Assembly: GCA_947625465.1 (NCBI GenBank) | Contig: CANQOK010000011.1 | Location: 1 to 49,599, forward strand | DNA length: 49,599 bases | Reading direction: 5' to 3' | Source of the DNA: an uncultured Lachnospiraceae bacterium | GTDB lineage: Bacteria > Bacillota > Clostridia > Lachnospirales > Lachnospiraceae | In this document: positions 6,909 through 15,627 of the stretch, in pieces | Position numbering within the stretch: the stretch's first letter is position 1 | Layout of the letters: every line of letters starts with the position of its first letter | Notes under the pieces: generated by a model | Database searches by the model: none | Told to the model about the DNA's origin: nothing | What the model saw: only the letters and a program-made list of their open reading frames with translations | Translations under genes and position numbers: made by a program

Positions 6909-8964
6909 ATGTCTCCTCCATTTCAGTCTGTGCTTTCAGCCATTTGGGATTGTCATGGACAACCCGCTGAAACGCGATAAATACCCGCATATCAAAATTT
7001 TTTACTTCATCGATCATTAAGAAAACCGCTGTTTCCGGATCAAACGCGTCCCGGTAAGGCCGCTTGGAAGTCAGTGCGGTAAACACGTCGCAGACCCGCA
7101 GGATCCGCGCGCTGAGCGGGATTTCCTCTCCCGCCAGATGATCCGGGAATCCGCTTCCGTCATAATTTTCATGATGATATTTCACACATTCCAGGATATA
7201 AGGCGAATAGCCTTTTTCTTTTAAGATCTCATAACTCAGCGTGGAATGCATCCGCATATAATTCATTTCTTCCACGTTCAGGGTTTCGTTGCCGTTTAAA
7301 TACCGGTACAGCTGCAGCTTCCCGATATCATGTACAACACCCGCCACAGCGATATTATAACATTCCGACTCCGGCAGATCCAATTCTTTCGCAATCTCGT
7401 ACGCAAGCGCGCTGACCGCAGCGCCGTGCGCGATCGCCTCCGGCAGCTCTTCCTCCAGATGAGAAGCATCATTGACGATCCGGGTATTCTCCTCTAAGAA
7501 CTCCCGTTTTCTGCCGATCATCTCCTGGATCCGCTCTATATATTGATCCACATCTTTTACATTGTCAATCTTCTGCACATGATACCCGTCCGGAAATACA
7601 AACTTGCTGACGGCTCCCGCTCCCGCCGCAAGGATCGTGTGCTTCTCCTCCATCATCAGCACATTATACAGACAGTCTTTCCCGGGCTTTGCGTAGCCTA
7701 CATTTTCCAGATTGGCCGATATATTTTTCTGCCGGTACAGATAGTACGGCTGATATCCTTTTTCGGTCAGAGCATTCTGCACTCGCTCCATCACAGCGGC
7801 GTCCGCCGAAAACCGGTATCCCGCGAAATTCTCCGCTTCCGTAGTCAGTCTGGCCGCCCGTTTCCGCGCCAGAGAATGTATCGTAATGCTCTCCGGCTCA
7901 ATGGCAAACAGCTTATCCAGCGTCTGCATCATGTCTTCCTCAGTCTCGTCCGGCAGCCCCACGATCAGATCTACATTGATATTGGTAAATCCGGTTTCAC
8001 GCGCAAGGATATAGGCTTCCAGAAACTGAGACGCCGTATGCTTCCGTCCGATGATCGTTAAGGTTTCATCCTTCAGCGTCTGCGGATTGATAGAAATTCT
8101 GGTAACGCCCCATTTTTTCAGAACCTGCAGCTTTTCTTCCGTAATGCTGTCCGGTCTGCCCGCTTCTACCGTAAATTCTTCCACATCCTCCATAGCGAAT
8201 TCCGAATGGATCCGCCCCAGCAGCCGATCGAGCTGTCCGGCCGTCAGCGTCGTCGGCGTACCGCCGCCGATATAGATTGTCTGCAGCGGTCTGTTGATAT
8301 AACTCTGCGCAGCAAAATGCAGTTCTTCAAACAAGGCATTCAGATAAGCGTCTACTTTGTCCGCATACTGTTTGATCGGATAGGAAGAAAACGAACAGTA
8401 AGCACAGATGCTGGGACAGAAAGGAATCCCGATATACAGGCTGAATCCTTCCCGATAGGAAAACTGCGACAGCCTTTGCTGCTCTGTCTTTGCCACCTGC
8501 AGCGCCAGATCCAGCTTGTTGTCCGACATCAGGTAAGTCTGTTTCATAAACTGCCGGATCTCGCCCCGGGACATGCCTTTTTCCATCTGTGCCAACGGAA
8601 GCTTAATGGGCCGGATTCCTGTCAGAGTTCCCCAGGGCAGCGTCTTTCCCGTATATTCGCACAGTGTAATATACAGAACCCGCTTTACCTGATTTTTGGC
8701 CTGCTGCCGGTCCGGATCCATCTCACTGTCTTCATGCTCCCGAAGCTGCATTTTTCCGTTATATTTTGTATCATAAATGTTGACTCCCACACTGGAACGC
8801 AGATATTCCACCTCAATCATGATCTGGTGCTCCGGTCTCAGTTCCTGATTCACTTCTACCGGAGTATCCGCGTAAAATGCCCGAACCAATGACTGAATAT
8901 CATATTCAAAATTGGTATCGTAGCATTCCCGTTCCACGCGGTTTACAATTTTAATCAATATCAT
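6892..8964 (-). CDS. hemZ: HemZ-type radical SAM coproporphyrinogen dehydrogenase fused to an HD-GYP domain
   Basis: About 690 residues against roughly 490-500 for ordinary HemZ. The N-terminal part matches HemZ: a leading domain, then the radical SAM cluster CPSICAYC (C183, C187, C190), GGGTPT, and later the HemN-like KNISANLENVGYA region, ending near residue 510. The extra C-terminal part (about 520-680) is an HD-GYP-type phosphohydrolase: VVHDIGK (HD at about 544), HHENYDGSGFP, then IPLSARILRVCDVF and RPYR. Oxygen-independent coproporphyrinogen oxidation or a related heme-group radical reaction is expected for the first half, and cyclic-di-GMP-type hydrolysis is possible for the second. 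The frame runs through without interruption. Start MILIKIVNR overlaps the preceding MBL gene; its Shine-Dalgarno is weak. Confidence 0.88.
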   Translation of the reverse strand: MILIKIVNRVERECYDTNFEYDIQSLVRAFYADTPVEVNQELRPEHQIMIEVEYLRSSVGVNIYDTKYNGKMQLREHEDSEMDPDRQQAKNQVKRVLYITLCEYTGKTLPWGTLTGIRPIKLPLAQMEKGMSRGEIRQFMKQTYLMSDNKLDLALQVAKTEQQRLSQFSYREGFSLYIGIPFCPSICAYCSFSSYPIKQYADKVDAYLNALFEELHFAAQSYINRPLQTIYIGGGTPTTLTAGQLDRLLGRIHSEFAMEDVEEFTVEAGRPDSITEEKLQVLKKWGVTRISINPQTLKDETLTIIGRKHTASQFLEAYILARETGFTNINVDLIVGLPDETEEDMMQTLDKLFAIEPESITIHSLARKRAARLTTEAENFAGYRFSADAAVMERVQNALTEKGYQPYYLYRQKNISANLENVGYAKPGKDCLYNVLMMEEKHTILAAGAGAVSKFVFPDGYHVQKIDNVKDVDQYIERIQEMIGRKREFLEENTRIVNDASHLEEELPEAIAHGAAVSALAYEIAKELDLPESECYNIAVAGVVHDIGKLQLYRYLNGNETLNVEEMNYMRMHSTLSYEILKEKGYSPYILECVKYHHENYDGSGFPDHLAGEEIPLSARILRVCDVFTALTSKRPYRDAFDPETAVFLMIDEVKNFDMRVFIAFQRVVHDNPKWLKAQTEMEETYESAE

Positions 8965-9586
8965 TTGTTCTATACCACTTTTTTTCGTCCTCAATGGTTG
9001 TCGCCGCGTCATGCCCCGGATAAACAACCGTATTGCCCGGCAATGTCAGCAGATGATCCCGAATGGAATCCAGGATCTGCCGTTCACTTCCCGTCGGGAA
9101 ATCCGTTCTGCCGTGAGAACGGTAAAATAATGTATCTCCGCTGAATAAGACGCCTGCCTCTTTCAGATAATAGCAGCAGCTTCCCGCGGTATGTCCCGGC
9201 GTATGCAGCACAGTAAACTCCAGACCTGCAATTTGCAGAACCGCTCCGTTTTCCAGCAGTTCGGCATTGCTCACTGTCATGGGAATACCGAAAGCGGCGG
9301 ACAAATTCAGTTCCGCATCCGCGGCAACCGCAGCTTCCGTCCGCGACATATAGACCGGCACCGCATAGCGCCGTACCAGTGCCGCTACGGCGCCGATATG
9401 GTCAAAATGACTGTGCGTCAGTAAAACAGCGGCCGGCGTCAGCCCGAGGCTTACCAGCGTACGCTGGATCGTTCCCGCCTCACCTGCCGGATCGATCACG
9501 GCGCAGGTTTTCTGATCCTGTTTCCAAACCAGATAGCAGTTCGTTGCCATACCGCCCAGAACCAGTTGTTTGATCTCCGGAAGCAT
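8951..9586 (-). CDS. MBL-fold hydrolase (glyoxalase II / YcbL-like)
   Basis: 211 residues, cytoplasmic. The metallo-beta-lactamase metal motif THSHFDHIG gives H58, H60, D62 and H63. HTPGHTAGS, FSGDTLF and the last ligand YPGHD follow in order. The protein is short and lacks the C-terminal domain of classical glyoxalase II, so it belongs with the YcbL-like subgroup, acting on a thioester of unknown identity. The ATG is preceded by GAGGGGG. It lies 6 bases after rel and overlaps hemZ, the usual place for this gene in clostridial rel operons. Confidence 0.88.
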   Translation of the reverse strand: MLPEIKQLVLGGMATNCYLVWKQDQKTCAVIDPAGEAGTIQRTLVSLGLTPAAVLLTHSHFDHIGAVAALVRRYAVPVYMSRTEAAVAADAELNLSAAFGIPMTVSNAELLENGAVLQIAGLEFTVLHTPGHTAGSCCYYLKEAGVLFSGDTLFYRSHGRTDFPTGSERQILDSIRDHLLTLPGNTVVYPGHDAATTIEDEKKWYRTNDID

Positions 9587-9592
9587 AATCGA

Positions 9593-11899
9593 TTACCCCC
9601 TCGTCCGTTCAATGGAAATGATGCTTTCAACCTGACGCATCTTATCGATGATCTTCTGCAGTTCTTCCACACTGCCGATCTCAAAACTGATGAGAATCGT
9701 CGCGATTCCCTGCTTGCTGGTCCGGCTGTTGATAGATTTTACATCAATATTCCGCTCGCTTAATATCTTGGACAGATCCGCCAGGATTCCCGTCCGGTTA
9801 TTCGCATAGATGCTGACTTCTGCCAGATAGGTCTCATTTTTATCCGCTATGGCCTCGCTCTCCCATTCCGCATCGATCAGGCGCTGCCGGTCAAAATCCG
9901 GAAGATTGATGATATTGACGCAGTCCGTCCGATGGATCGTCACGCCTCTGCCCCGCGTAATAAATCCCACGATCTCATCTCCCGGAACCGGTCCGCAGCA
10001 CTTGGATAAACGTACAGAAACATCCGACAGGCCGTTTACGATCACGCCGGTCTTGGAGCGGTGCCCGCCCGGCAGATTTCTGGAAACACTGTGGTCGCCG
10101 ACAGTTTCCATCACCTGTTCATCCGTCAGCTTATTCCTCTGATCTTTTTCATACAGCTCTGTCAGTTTATTCACGACCTGACTTTCCTTCAAGCCGCCGC
10201 AGCCTACAGAGGCCATCAGGGAATCCCAGTCCTTAAAGCCGTATTTGGCGATGACCTTATCCATATATTCCGGCTTCATGAGCAGATTCAGCGCGATATT
10301 CCTGGTCTTGCAGTACTGATAGGTCAGATCTCTGCCCTTTACGATATTATCGTCCTTTAACTGGTGTTTAAACCACTGATTGATCTTATTTTTTGCCTGG
10401 GTGCTTTTAACGATCTTCAGCCAGTCCCGACTCGGCCCTTTTGAATTCTGAGAGGTTACGATCTCGATCCGGTCGCCGTTCTGAATCTGATAGTCGATAG
10501 GAACCATTTTCCCGTTGACGCGGGCTCCCACCATTTTATTGCCGACCGCGCTGTGCACACTGTACGCGAAATCTATCGTCGTCGAACCGTTCGGCAGGTT
10601 TTTCACGTCTCCGTTCGGCGTAAAACAATATACGCTCTCGGAAAACAGATCCAGATCGCTCTTTAACAGGCTCATAAATTCCTGATTGTCGGACATATCC
10701 CGCTGCCACTCCAGGATCTGCCGCAGCCAGGTCAGTTTCTTTTCTTCATTTCTGGCAATATCCGCCATATCATTGCTGCCGCCGCTCTCTTTATATTTCC
10801 AGTGGGCAGCAATACCGTATTCAGCCGTACGGTGCATCTCAAAAGTTCGGATCTGAATTTCAAACGGCTGTCCGGTCGGTCCGATCAGCGTCGTATGCAG
10901 AGACTGATACATATTGGGTTTCGGCATAGCGATATAATCCTTAAACCGTCCCGGGATCGGCGTATACTTTTCGTGGATCGCGCCCAGCGCCGCATAGCAG
11001 TCCCGTACATTATCCACAATAATCCGCACCGCGAATATATCGTAAATCTGATCCAGCGTCTTCTGCTGGTTCACCATTTTCTTATAAATACTGAATAAAT
11101 GCTTGACACGCCCGTTGATATCCGCCTTAATGTTGGCGTTCCGGATCACTTCCTGCACCTGTGCCACCAGATCCGCGATAAAGCCTTCGTTATAGGTAAC
11201 TCTTGCTTTTACTTCCGTTACCAGTTCCTTATATTTCTCCGGTTCCAGATACATAAGCGACAGATCGTCCAGTTCAATCTTAATCTTACTGATACCCAGA
11301 CGGCTGGCAATGGGAGAATAGATATCCATCGTCTCTCTTGCCTTTTCCCTCTGTTTCGCGGGCGTCATAAACTGGAGCGTCCGCATATTGTGCAGCCGGT
11401 CCGCCAGTTTGATCAGGATAACGCGGATATCTTTCGCCATAGCCAAAAACATTTTCCGTAAATTCTCCGCCTGCTTCTCCACCTTATCCTGTTCATAGCT
11501 TAACTGCGTAAGTTTGGTAACGCCATCCACCAGTCCGGCCACATCCTCGCCGAACAGTTCCGTCAGTTCTTCCTTGGTATAAACAGTATCTTCGACCACA
11601 TCGTGCAGCAGTCCGGCCACGATCGTCTCTTTATCCAGTTCCAAGTCCGCCAGAATAATGGCAGTCTGCAGCGGATGAATAATATAGGGCTCTCCTGATT
11701 TTCGCTTTTGTTCTTTATGTGCTTCACTGGCAAGCCGGTATGCCTTTTCAATGATCCGCAGATCCGCATGCGGACGGTAACGGCGAATTGTCGCAATCAG
11801 CTTCTCATACAGAGCTTCCGGCGTCTCATCCGCTGTCTTCTCATCTTCCCGAATTCCCTCCAGCTCTATTTCTTTTTGAATCTGTCGTTTTTCTTCCAA
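9593..11899 (-). CDS. rel: Bifunctional (p)ppGpp synthetase/hydrolase (Rel/SpoT)
   Basis: 768 residues, full length for Rel, which makes and degrades the stringent-response alarmone. Hydrolase HD domain: HPLQTA near 75, LLHDVVEDT with H99-D100 and E103-D104. The synthetase domain follows, with YQSLHTTLIGP and EIQIRT. A TGS domain begins VYCFTPNGDVKNLP, a Cys-rich helical region contains LSKCCGPVPGDEIVGF, and an ACT domain closes the protein. Start is TTG at 11899-11897 with AGGAGG 9 bases upstream; no better ATG exists. Both catalytic sites look intact. It sits between the zinc-ribbon protein gene and the MBL gene. Confidence 0.96.
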   Translation of the reverse strand: MEEKRQIQKEIELEGIREDEKTADETPEALYEKLIATIRRYRPHADLRIIEKAYRLASEAHKEQKRKSGEPYIIHPLQTAIILADLELDKETIVAGLLHDVVEDTVYTKEELTELFGEDVAGLVDGVTKLTQLSYEQDKVEKQAENLRKMFLAMAKDIRVILIKLADRLHNMRTLQFMTPAKQREKARETMDIYSPIASRLGISKIKIELDDLSLMYLEPEKYKELVTEVKARVTYNEGFIADLVAQVQEVIRNANIKADINGRVKHLFSIYKKMVNQQKTLDQIYDIFAVRIIVDNVRDCYAALGAIHEKYTPIPGRFKDYIAMPKPNMYQSLHTTLIGPTGQPFEIQIRTFEMHRTAEYGIAAHWKYKESGGSNDMADIARNEEKKLTWLRQILEWQRDMSDNQEFMSLLKSDLDLFSESVYCFTPNGDVKNLPNGSTTIDFAYSVHSAVGNKMVGARVNGKMVPIDYQIQNGDRIEIVTSQNSKGPSRDWLKIVKSTQAKNKINQWFKHQLKDDNIVKGRDLTYQYCKTRNIALNLLMKPEYMDKVIAKYGFKDWDSLMASVGCGGLKESQVVNKLTELYEKDQRNKLTDEQVMETVGDHSVSRNLPGGHRSKTGVIVNGLSDVSVRLSKCCGPVPGDEIVGFITRGRGVTIHRTDCVNIINLPDFDRQRLIDAEWESEAIADKNETYLAEVSIYANNRTGILADLSKILSERNIDVKSINSRTSKQGIATILISFEIGSVEELQKIIDKMRQVESIISIERTRG

Positions 11900-11960
11900 T
11901 CCGATACACCTCCTGCCAAAACGCGCTGTACAACCAGTTCCCTTTCTACGAACGAACTGA

Positions 11961-11978
11961 GGCTGTTAAAAAACAGCC
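11961..11978. other. Small hairpin between the zinc-ribbon gene and rel
   Basis: GGCTGTT-AAAA-AACAGCC makes a 7-bp stem, but neither strand shows a T-run after it, so I do not call it a terminator. It lies in the roughly 100-base gap upstream of rel. Confidence 0.35.
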
Positions 11979-12000
11979 CCAATCCCTGCAAAATCACAAA

Positions 12001-12765
12001 TTAAAACATACTGTCTACCATTTCGCCGCCGACCAGTTTCCAGTCTCCGTCGATCTTGGCGACAACCGCATCTACTTCCTGCGTATCTTTTTCCCCATTG
12101 ATTTTTACCGTCATTTCCACTTCCAGTTCATACATCGCGTCGATATCACCGGTTGAAACAAACATGGCAAACGAAGACGAGATATGATCCCGGTAATCAT
12201 CAGAATCAACCTTGTCCTTGTCTTTGATCTTATAGCTTACACTGTCAACCTTTGCTACATCTAAGCTGTCCTCCAGCGATTCCAAGAGAGAATCCATAGA
12301 TAATCCCCATTGGCCCAGTGCATCCGATACCCCGTCAAGCGGAAACGCTTCCATGATCTCTTTCGCGTCTCCGTCTTCCATACCGTTACACAGCTTTTTG
12401 ATCGGCGTTTCATATCCGCCGCCAAAAACGCAGCTTGCCAGATTGATCACCAGGATCAGAACAATTACTGCCAATACACAGGTTACAATAAAACCGATCA
12501 GACGGTTCTTATTCGTCGCCATGCCTGTAAAGAAGTCCTTTACCTTAGAACCGGCCGGCTGTACCGGCTGTCCGTAAGGAATTCCCGCATCCGGCTGTAC
12601 CGGCTGTCCATAAGGAATCCCTGATTCCGGCGGCGGCGCCTGCTGCGTGTTCTCTTCCGCCTGCGCGGTCGGCTGTTCTGCTGCCGGCGCGGTCGGATTC
12701 CCGCACTTGGCGCAAAACCGCGCGTCATCTTCTAACTGCGCTCCACATTTGCTGCAAAATTTCAT
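12001..12765 (-). CDS. Zinc-ribbon, single-pass membrane protein
   Basis: 254 residues. The N-terminus is a four-cysteine zinc ribbon (FCSKCG at 3-8, FCAKCG at 17-22). A Pro/Gln-rich linker contains two copies of GIPYGQPVQP. One membrane helix spans about 90-112, followed by an extracytoplasmic domain of about 140 residues ending VAKIDGDWKLVGGEMVDSMF, which resembles a small accumulation-type fold (DUF4878-like; uncertain). Expected topology is ribbon inside and the C-domain outside. Function unknown. It sits between apt and rel without evident promoter, so it is probably in their transcript; an AGGAGG lies upstream of the ATG. Confidence 0.8.
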   Translation of the reverse strand: MKFCSKCGAQLEDDARFCAKCGNPTAPAAEQPTAQAEENTQQAPPPESGIPYGQPVQPDAGIPYGQPVQPAGSKVKDFFTGMATNKNRLIGFIVTCVLAVIVLILVINLASCVFGGGYETPIKKLCNGMEDGDAKEIMEAFPLDGVSDALGQWGLSMDSLLESLEDSLDVAKVDSVSYKIKDKDKVDSDDYRDHISSSFAMFVSTGDIDAMYELEVEMTVKINGEKDTQEVDAVVAKIDGDWKLVGGEMVDSMF

Positions 12766-12785
12766 AATATTTCCTCCTCGTTTTT

Positions 12786-13310
12786 TTACTCACCTTCATA
12801 AGAGATCAGGGACGTAACCTCATATCCCTGAATCCGTTCTCTGCCTTTCAGTCCCCTTAATTCCATTAAAAATACCAGTTTCACAACTTCACCGCCCAAC
12901 TGTTCTACCAGTTTCACAACGGCCTCCGGCGTGCCGCCGGTCGCGATCAGATCATCCACGATCACAACTTTCTGTCCCGGCTGAATCGCATCCTTATGCA
13001 TCTCCAGTTCCGCCGTCCCATATTCCAGCGCATAAGAACAGGAAATCGTCTCACAGGGCAGTTTCCCTTTCTTACGAACAGGGACAAACGACTTTTTCAG
13101 CGCATACGCGACAGGCATACCGAAAATAAAGCCTCTGGATTCCGGTCCCACAACCACATCGAATTCACAATCCCTGACTTCCGCGATCAGAGAATCGATT
13201 GCCAGCTGCAGGCCTTCCGGCTCCTGCAGGATGGTCGTGATATCCCGAAAAATGATTCCCGGTTTGGGAAAATCCGGGATACTTCTTACATAATCCTGTA
13301 ATTCTCTCAT
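12786..13310 (-). CDS. apt: Adenine phosphoribosyltransferase
   Basis: 174 residues, the normal Apt length; it converts adenine and PRPP to AMP in the cytoplasm. FPKPGIIFRDITTIL is the Apt N-terminal signature, VVGPESRGFIFG follows, and the PRPP loop VVIVDDLIATGGTPEA is complete. The ATG at 13310 has GGAGG upstream; the frame continues to 13361 but the extra 17 residues are not Apt-like. recJ-apt-rel order is typical of Clostridia and links purine salvage with (p)ppGpp metabolism. Confidence 0.95.
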   Translation of the reverse strand: MRELQDYVRSIPDFPKPGIIFRDITTILQEPEGLQLAIDSLIAEVRDCEFDVVVGPESRGFIFGMPVAYALKKSFVPVRKKGKLPCETISCSYALEYGTAELEMHKDAIQPGQKVVIVDDLIATGGTPEAVVKLVEQLGGEVVKLVFLMELRGLKGRERIQGYEVTSLISYEGE

Positions 13311-13378
13311 AGTGACCTCCGTTTCTATTCCTATTTTAACCGTGATCTTAAGATTTTTCAATCAGTTTCTTCTTTTTA

Positions 13379-15133
13379 TTACATATATCGCTCAATTGTT
13401 ACTTCTACGTCCTGATATCCCCGATAATCGTTGAGTCTCGGATAATAAATAATATTCAGGCGGATCTGATTCGGCGATCCGTCCAGCGCCTTCCGGACTT
13501 CTTCTTCTCCGAACTTTTCTTTCAGATAAGACAGCATCGTTTCTCCGTCTTCAAAGCAGACGCCCTGCATAATACAGCCGGAACTGTTCGCCAGTTTCAG
13601 GCGGATCACATTCTTTTTTTCTCCTACGATCCGCAGGCTTAAAATACTGACTCCTTTTTCAGCAAATACCGGCCGTTCATTTCCCTTTCCGAAAGGTTCC
13701 AGGATCTGAAGCTGCTCCACGAGATCGATCGAGGCATACTCAAACGGCATCGCAACGTCGATCCAGATCTTCTGAACCAGATCCTCGGTGCTCAGCCTGC
13801 AGTTCCGATTCAGCAGATTCCGAAGCAGATCCACATTTTCCTCTTCCAAAGAAAGCCCTGCCGCCATCGCATGCCCGCCGAACCTGGTAAGCAGATGCTT
13901 GCACTTGCTCAGTTCTTCATACATATGATATCCTTCGATAGAACGTCCGGAGCCTTTAATGCCCTGCTCTCCGCTTGTCAGAATGATCGTAGGCTTATAA
14001 TAATGATCCCGGATCCGTCCCGCGATGATCCCCGCCACGCTTTCATGACAGTCCGGCACATAGATCACCAAAACCGGATGACGCGTAAAGGCTTTTGCGT
14101 CTTCCATCGCCCTTTTTACGCCTTCTTCCGTCATCTGTTTGCGGCGTGCATTCAGATCCTTTAACTGCTTCGCCAGCTGCAGCGCTTCTTCTTCCTCCGT
14201 GGAACGCAGCAGTTCAAACGCCATTTTCGCGGTTTTGATCCGTCCGGCCGCGTTCAGACACGGACCTAATACAAAGCCAATGTGATAGCTGTTAATACTC
14301 CGGTTCTGCAGATCATGCACTTCAGCCAGCTTTTGCAGACCCAGATTCGGAGTCCGATTTAAAAACTGCAGGCCCTGCTGTACAAGGATGCGGTTTTCTC
14401 CGAGCAGTTCCACGACATCGCCTACCGTCGCGACTGCCGCATACTGCAGATATTTTAAGACAACCCGGCTGTCAACCTCCATCCGTTCATACAGCGCTTC
14501 TATCAATTTATATGCTACGACCGCGCCGCAGATTTCCTTATATGGATAGGGACAATCCGGCTGTTTGGGATCAATCACGGCATCCGCTTCCGGAAGCAGA
14601 TATTCCCGTTTTCCAAAAGCTTCCTCATAAGGGACTTCGTGGTGATCCGTCACGATCACGGTCATTCCCAGATCTTTTGCGCGCGCAACAGCCTCTGAAG
14701 CGGCGATCCCGTTATCACAGGTAACAATGGTATCGATTCCGTCTCTTGCCGCTTCTTCCACCATTTTCACATTGATCCCATATCCGTCCGTTACCCGGTC
14801 GGGAATCCGCAGATCCACAAAGCTGCCCAGTTCCTCCAGCGCAGTCACCAGAATATATGCGCTGCAGATCCCGTCAATATCATAATCGGAGACGATCCGT
14901 ATTTTTCGGCTTAATTTAAGCTTGCTCCGCAATATTTTAACTGCTTCCTCCATGCCTTTCAGCCGCCACGGAGAATGCATCATATTGATATTTCCTTTTA
15001 AATAGGCGTCCAGCGCTGATTTTCCCTCGACATCCCGGTTTCGGATAATCCGCGCCAGAATCGGACTGATCCCATAATCTCTTCCGATCTGATCGAAATC
15101 TGCCCGTTTGCTGAAAACAAACCACTTTTCCAT
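13379..15133 (-). CDS. recJ: Single-stranded-DNA-specific exonuclease RecJ
   Basis: 584 residues from MEKWFVFSKR. DHH-family metal motifs appear in order: SDYDIDGICSAY, TCDNGIAA, VTDHHEVP, then DPKQPDCPYP and the DHHA1 part with GSGRS and RFGGHAMAAGLSL, and a C-terminal OB fold. It degrades single-stranded DNA 5' to 3' in recombination and mismatch or base-excision repair. The frame is open to 15172, but MEKWFVF has AAAGG at the right distance and starts where RecJ homologues start. The upstream neighbour mscL is 83 bases away across a hairpin. Confidence 0.95.
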   Translation of the reverse strand: MEKWFVFSKRADFDQIGRDYGISPILARIIRNRDVEGKSALDAYLKGNINMMHSPWRLKGMEEAVKILRSKLKLSRKIRIVSDYDIDGICSAYILVTALEELGSFVDLRIPDRVTDGYGINVKMVEEAARDGIDTIVTCDNGIAASEAVARAKDLGMTVIVTDHHEVPYEEAFGKREYLLPEADAVIDPKQPDCPYPYKEICGAVVAYKLIEALYERMEVDSRVVLKYLQYAAVATVGDVVELLGENRILVQQGLQFLNRTPNLGLQKLAEVHDLQNRSINSYHIGFVLGPCLNAAGRIKTAKMAFELLRSTEEEEALQLAKQLKDLNARRKQMTEEGVKRAMEDAKAFTRHPVLVIYVPDCHESVAGIIAGRIRDHYYKPTIILTSGEQGIKGSGRSIEGYHMYEELSKCKHLLTRFGGHAMAAGLSLEEENVDLLRNLLNRNCRLSTEDLVQKIWIDVAMPFEYASIDLVEQLQILEPFGKGNERPVFAEKGVSILSLRIVGEKKNVIRLKLANSSGCIMQGVCFEDGETMLSYLKEKFGEEEVRKALDGSPNQIRLNIIYYPRLNDYRGYQDVEVTIERYM

Positions 15134-15159
15134 AGCGTATGCCTTTCCGCGAATAAACA

Positions 15160-15206
15160 GAGGCCGTTGCATGGCGCTTCTGTATCAAAGGTATTGCAAC
15201 AGCCTC
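15160..15206. terminator. Hairpin between mscL and recJ
   Basis: GAGGCCGTTGCA (15160-15171) pairs with TGCAACAGCCTC (15195-15206) with one mismatch. The plus-strand tail TCTTTTCTT is T-rich; the minus-strand tail TGTTTATT is weaker. On the minus strand it may reduce read-through from mscL into recJ. Confidence 0.4.
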
Positions 15207-15216
15207 TCTTTTCTTA

Positions 15217-15627
15217 TTATTCTGTCAGTTCAGATGTACAATGCGGACATCTGGTCGCTTCAATCGAAATCTCGCTCTTACAATACGGACAAACCTTTGT
15301 AGTCGGCGCTGCCGGCGCATCTTTCTTGTGTCCAAGCGATGTCAGTTTGTTAATTCCCTTGACAATGATAAATACGATAAACGCCATGATCAGGAAATTG
15401 ATAACGGCTGTGATAAAGGAACCGTATTTCACACTGATTCCCAGGAAATCCAGCGTCCAGGCGCTGAAGTCCGCGCCTCCCAGTAATCCGATCAGCGGAG
15501 AAATGATATTTTCCGTCAATGAAGTTACAAGTCCCTGAAACGCGCCGCCGATCAAAACACCGATTGCCAGATCCAGTACATTGCCTCTTAAAGCAAATTC
15601 CTTAAACTCGTTTAAGAATTTTTTCAT
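15217..15627 (-). CDS. mscL: Large-conductance mechanosensitive channel MscL with C-terminal zinc ribbon
   Basis: 136 residues. The channel part is typical: [17 protein letters not shown] in the first helix, an extracellular loop around [10 protein letters not shown], and the second helix to about residue 92. In place of only the usual cytoplasmic helical bundle, the protein ends in CPYC (113-116) and CPHC (127-130), a zinc ribbon. It is an osmotic emergency valve in the cytoplasmic membrane. The ATG overlaps the secDF stop by 4 bases and has AAAGGAG upstream, so it is translationally coupled to secDF. Confidence 0.93.
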   Translation of the reverse strand: MKKFLNEFKEFALRGNVLDLAIGVLIGGAFQGLVTSLTENIISPLIGLLGGADFSAWTLDFLGISVKYGSFITAVINFLIMAFIVFIIVKGINKLTSLGHKKDAPAAPTTKVCPYCKSEISIEATRCPHCTSELTE

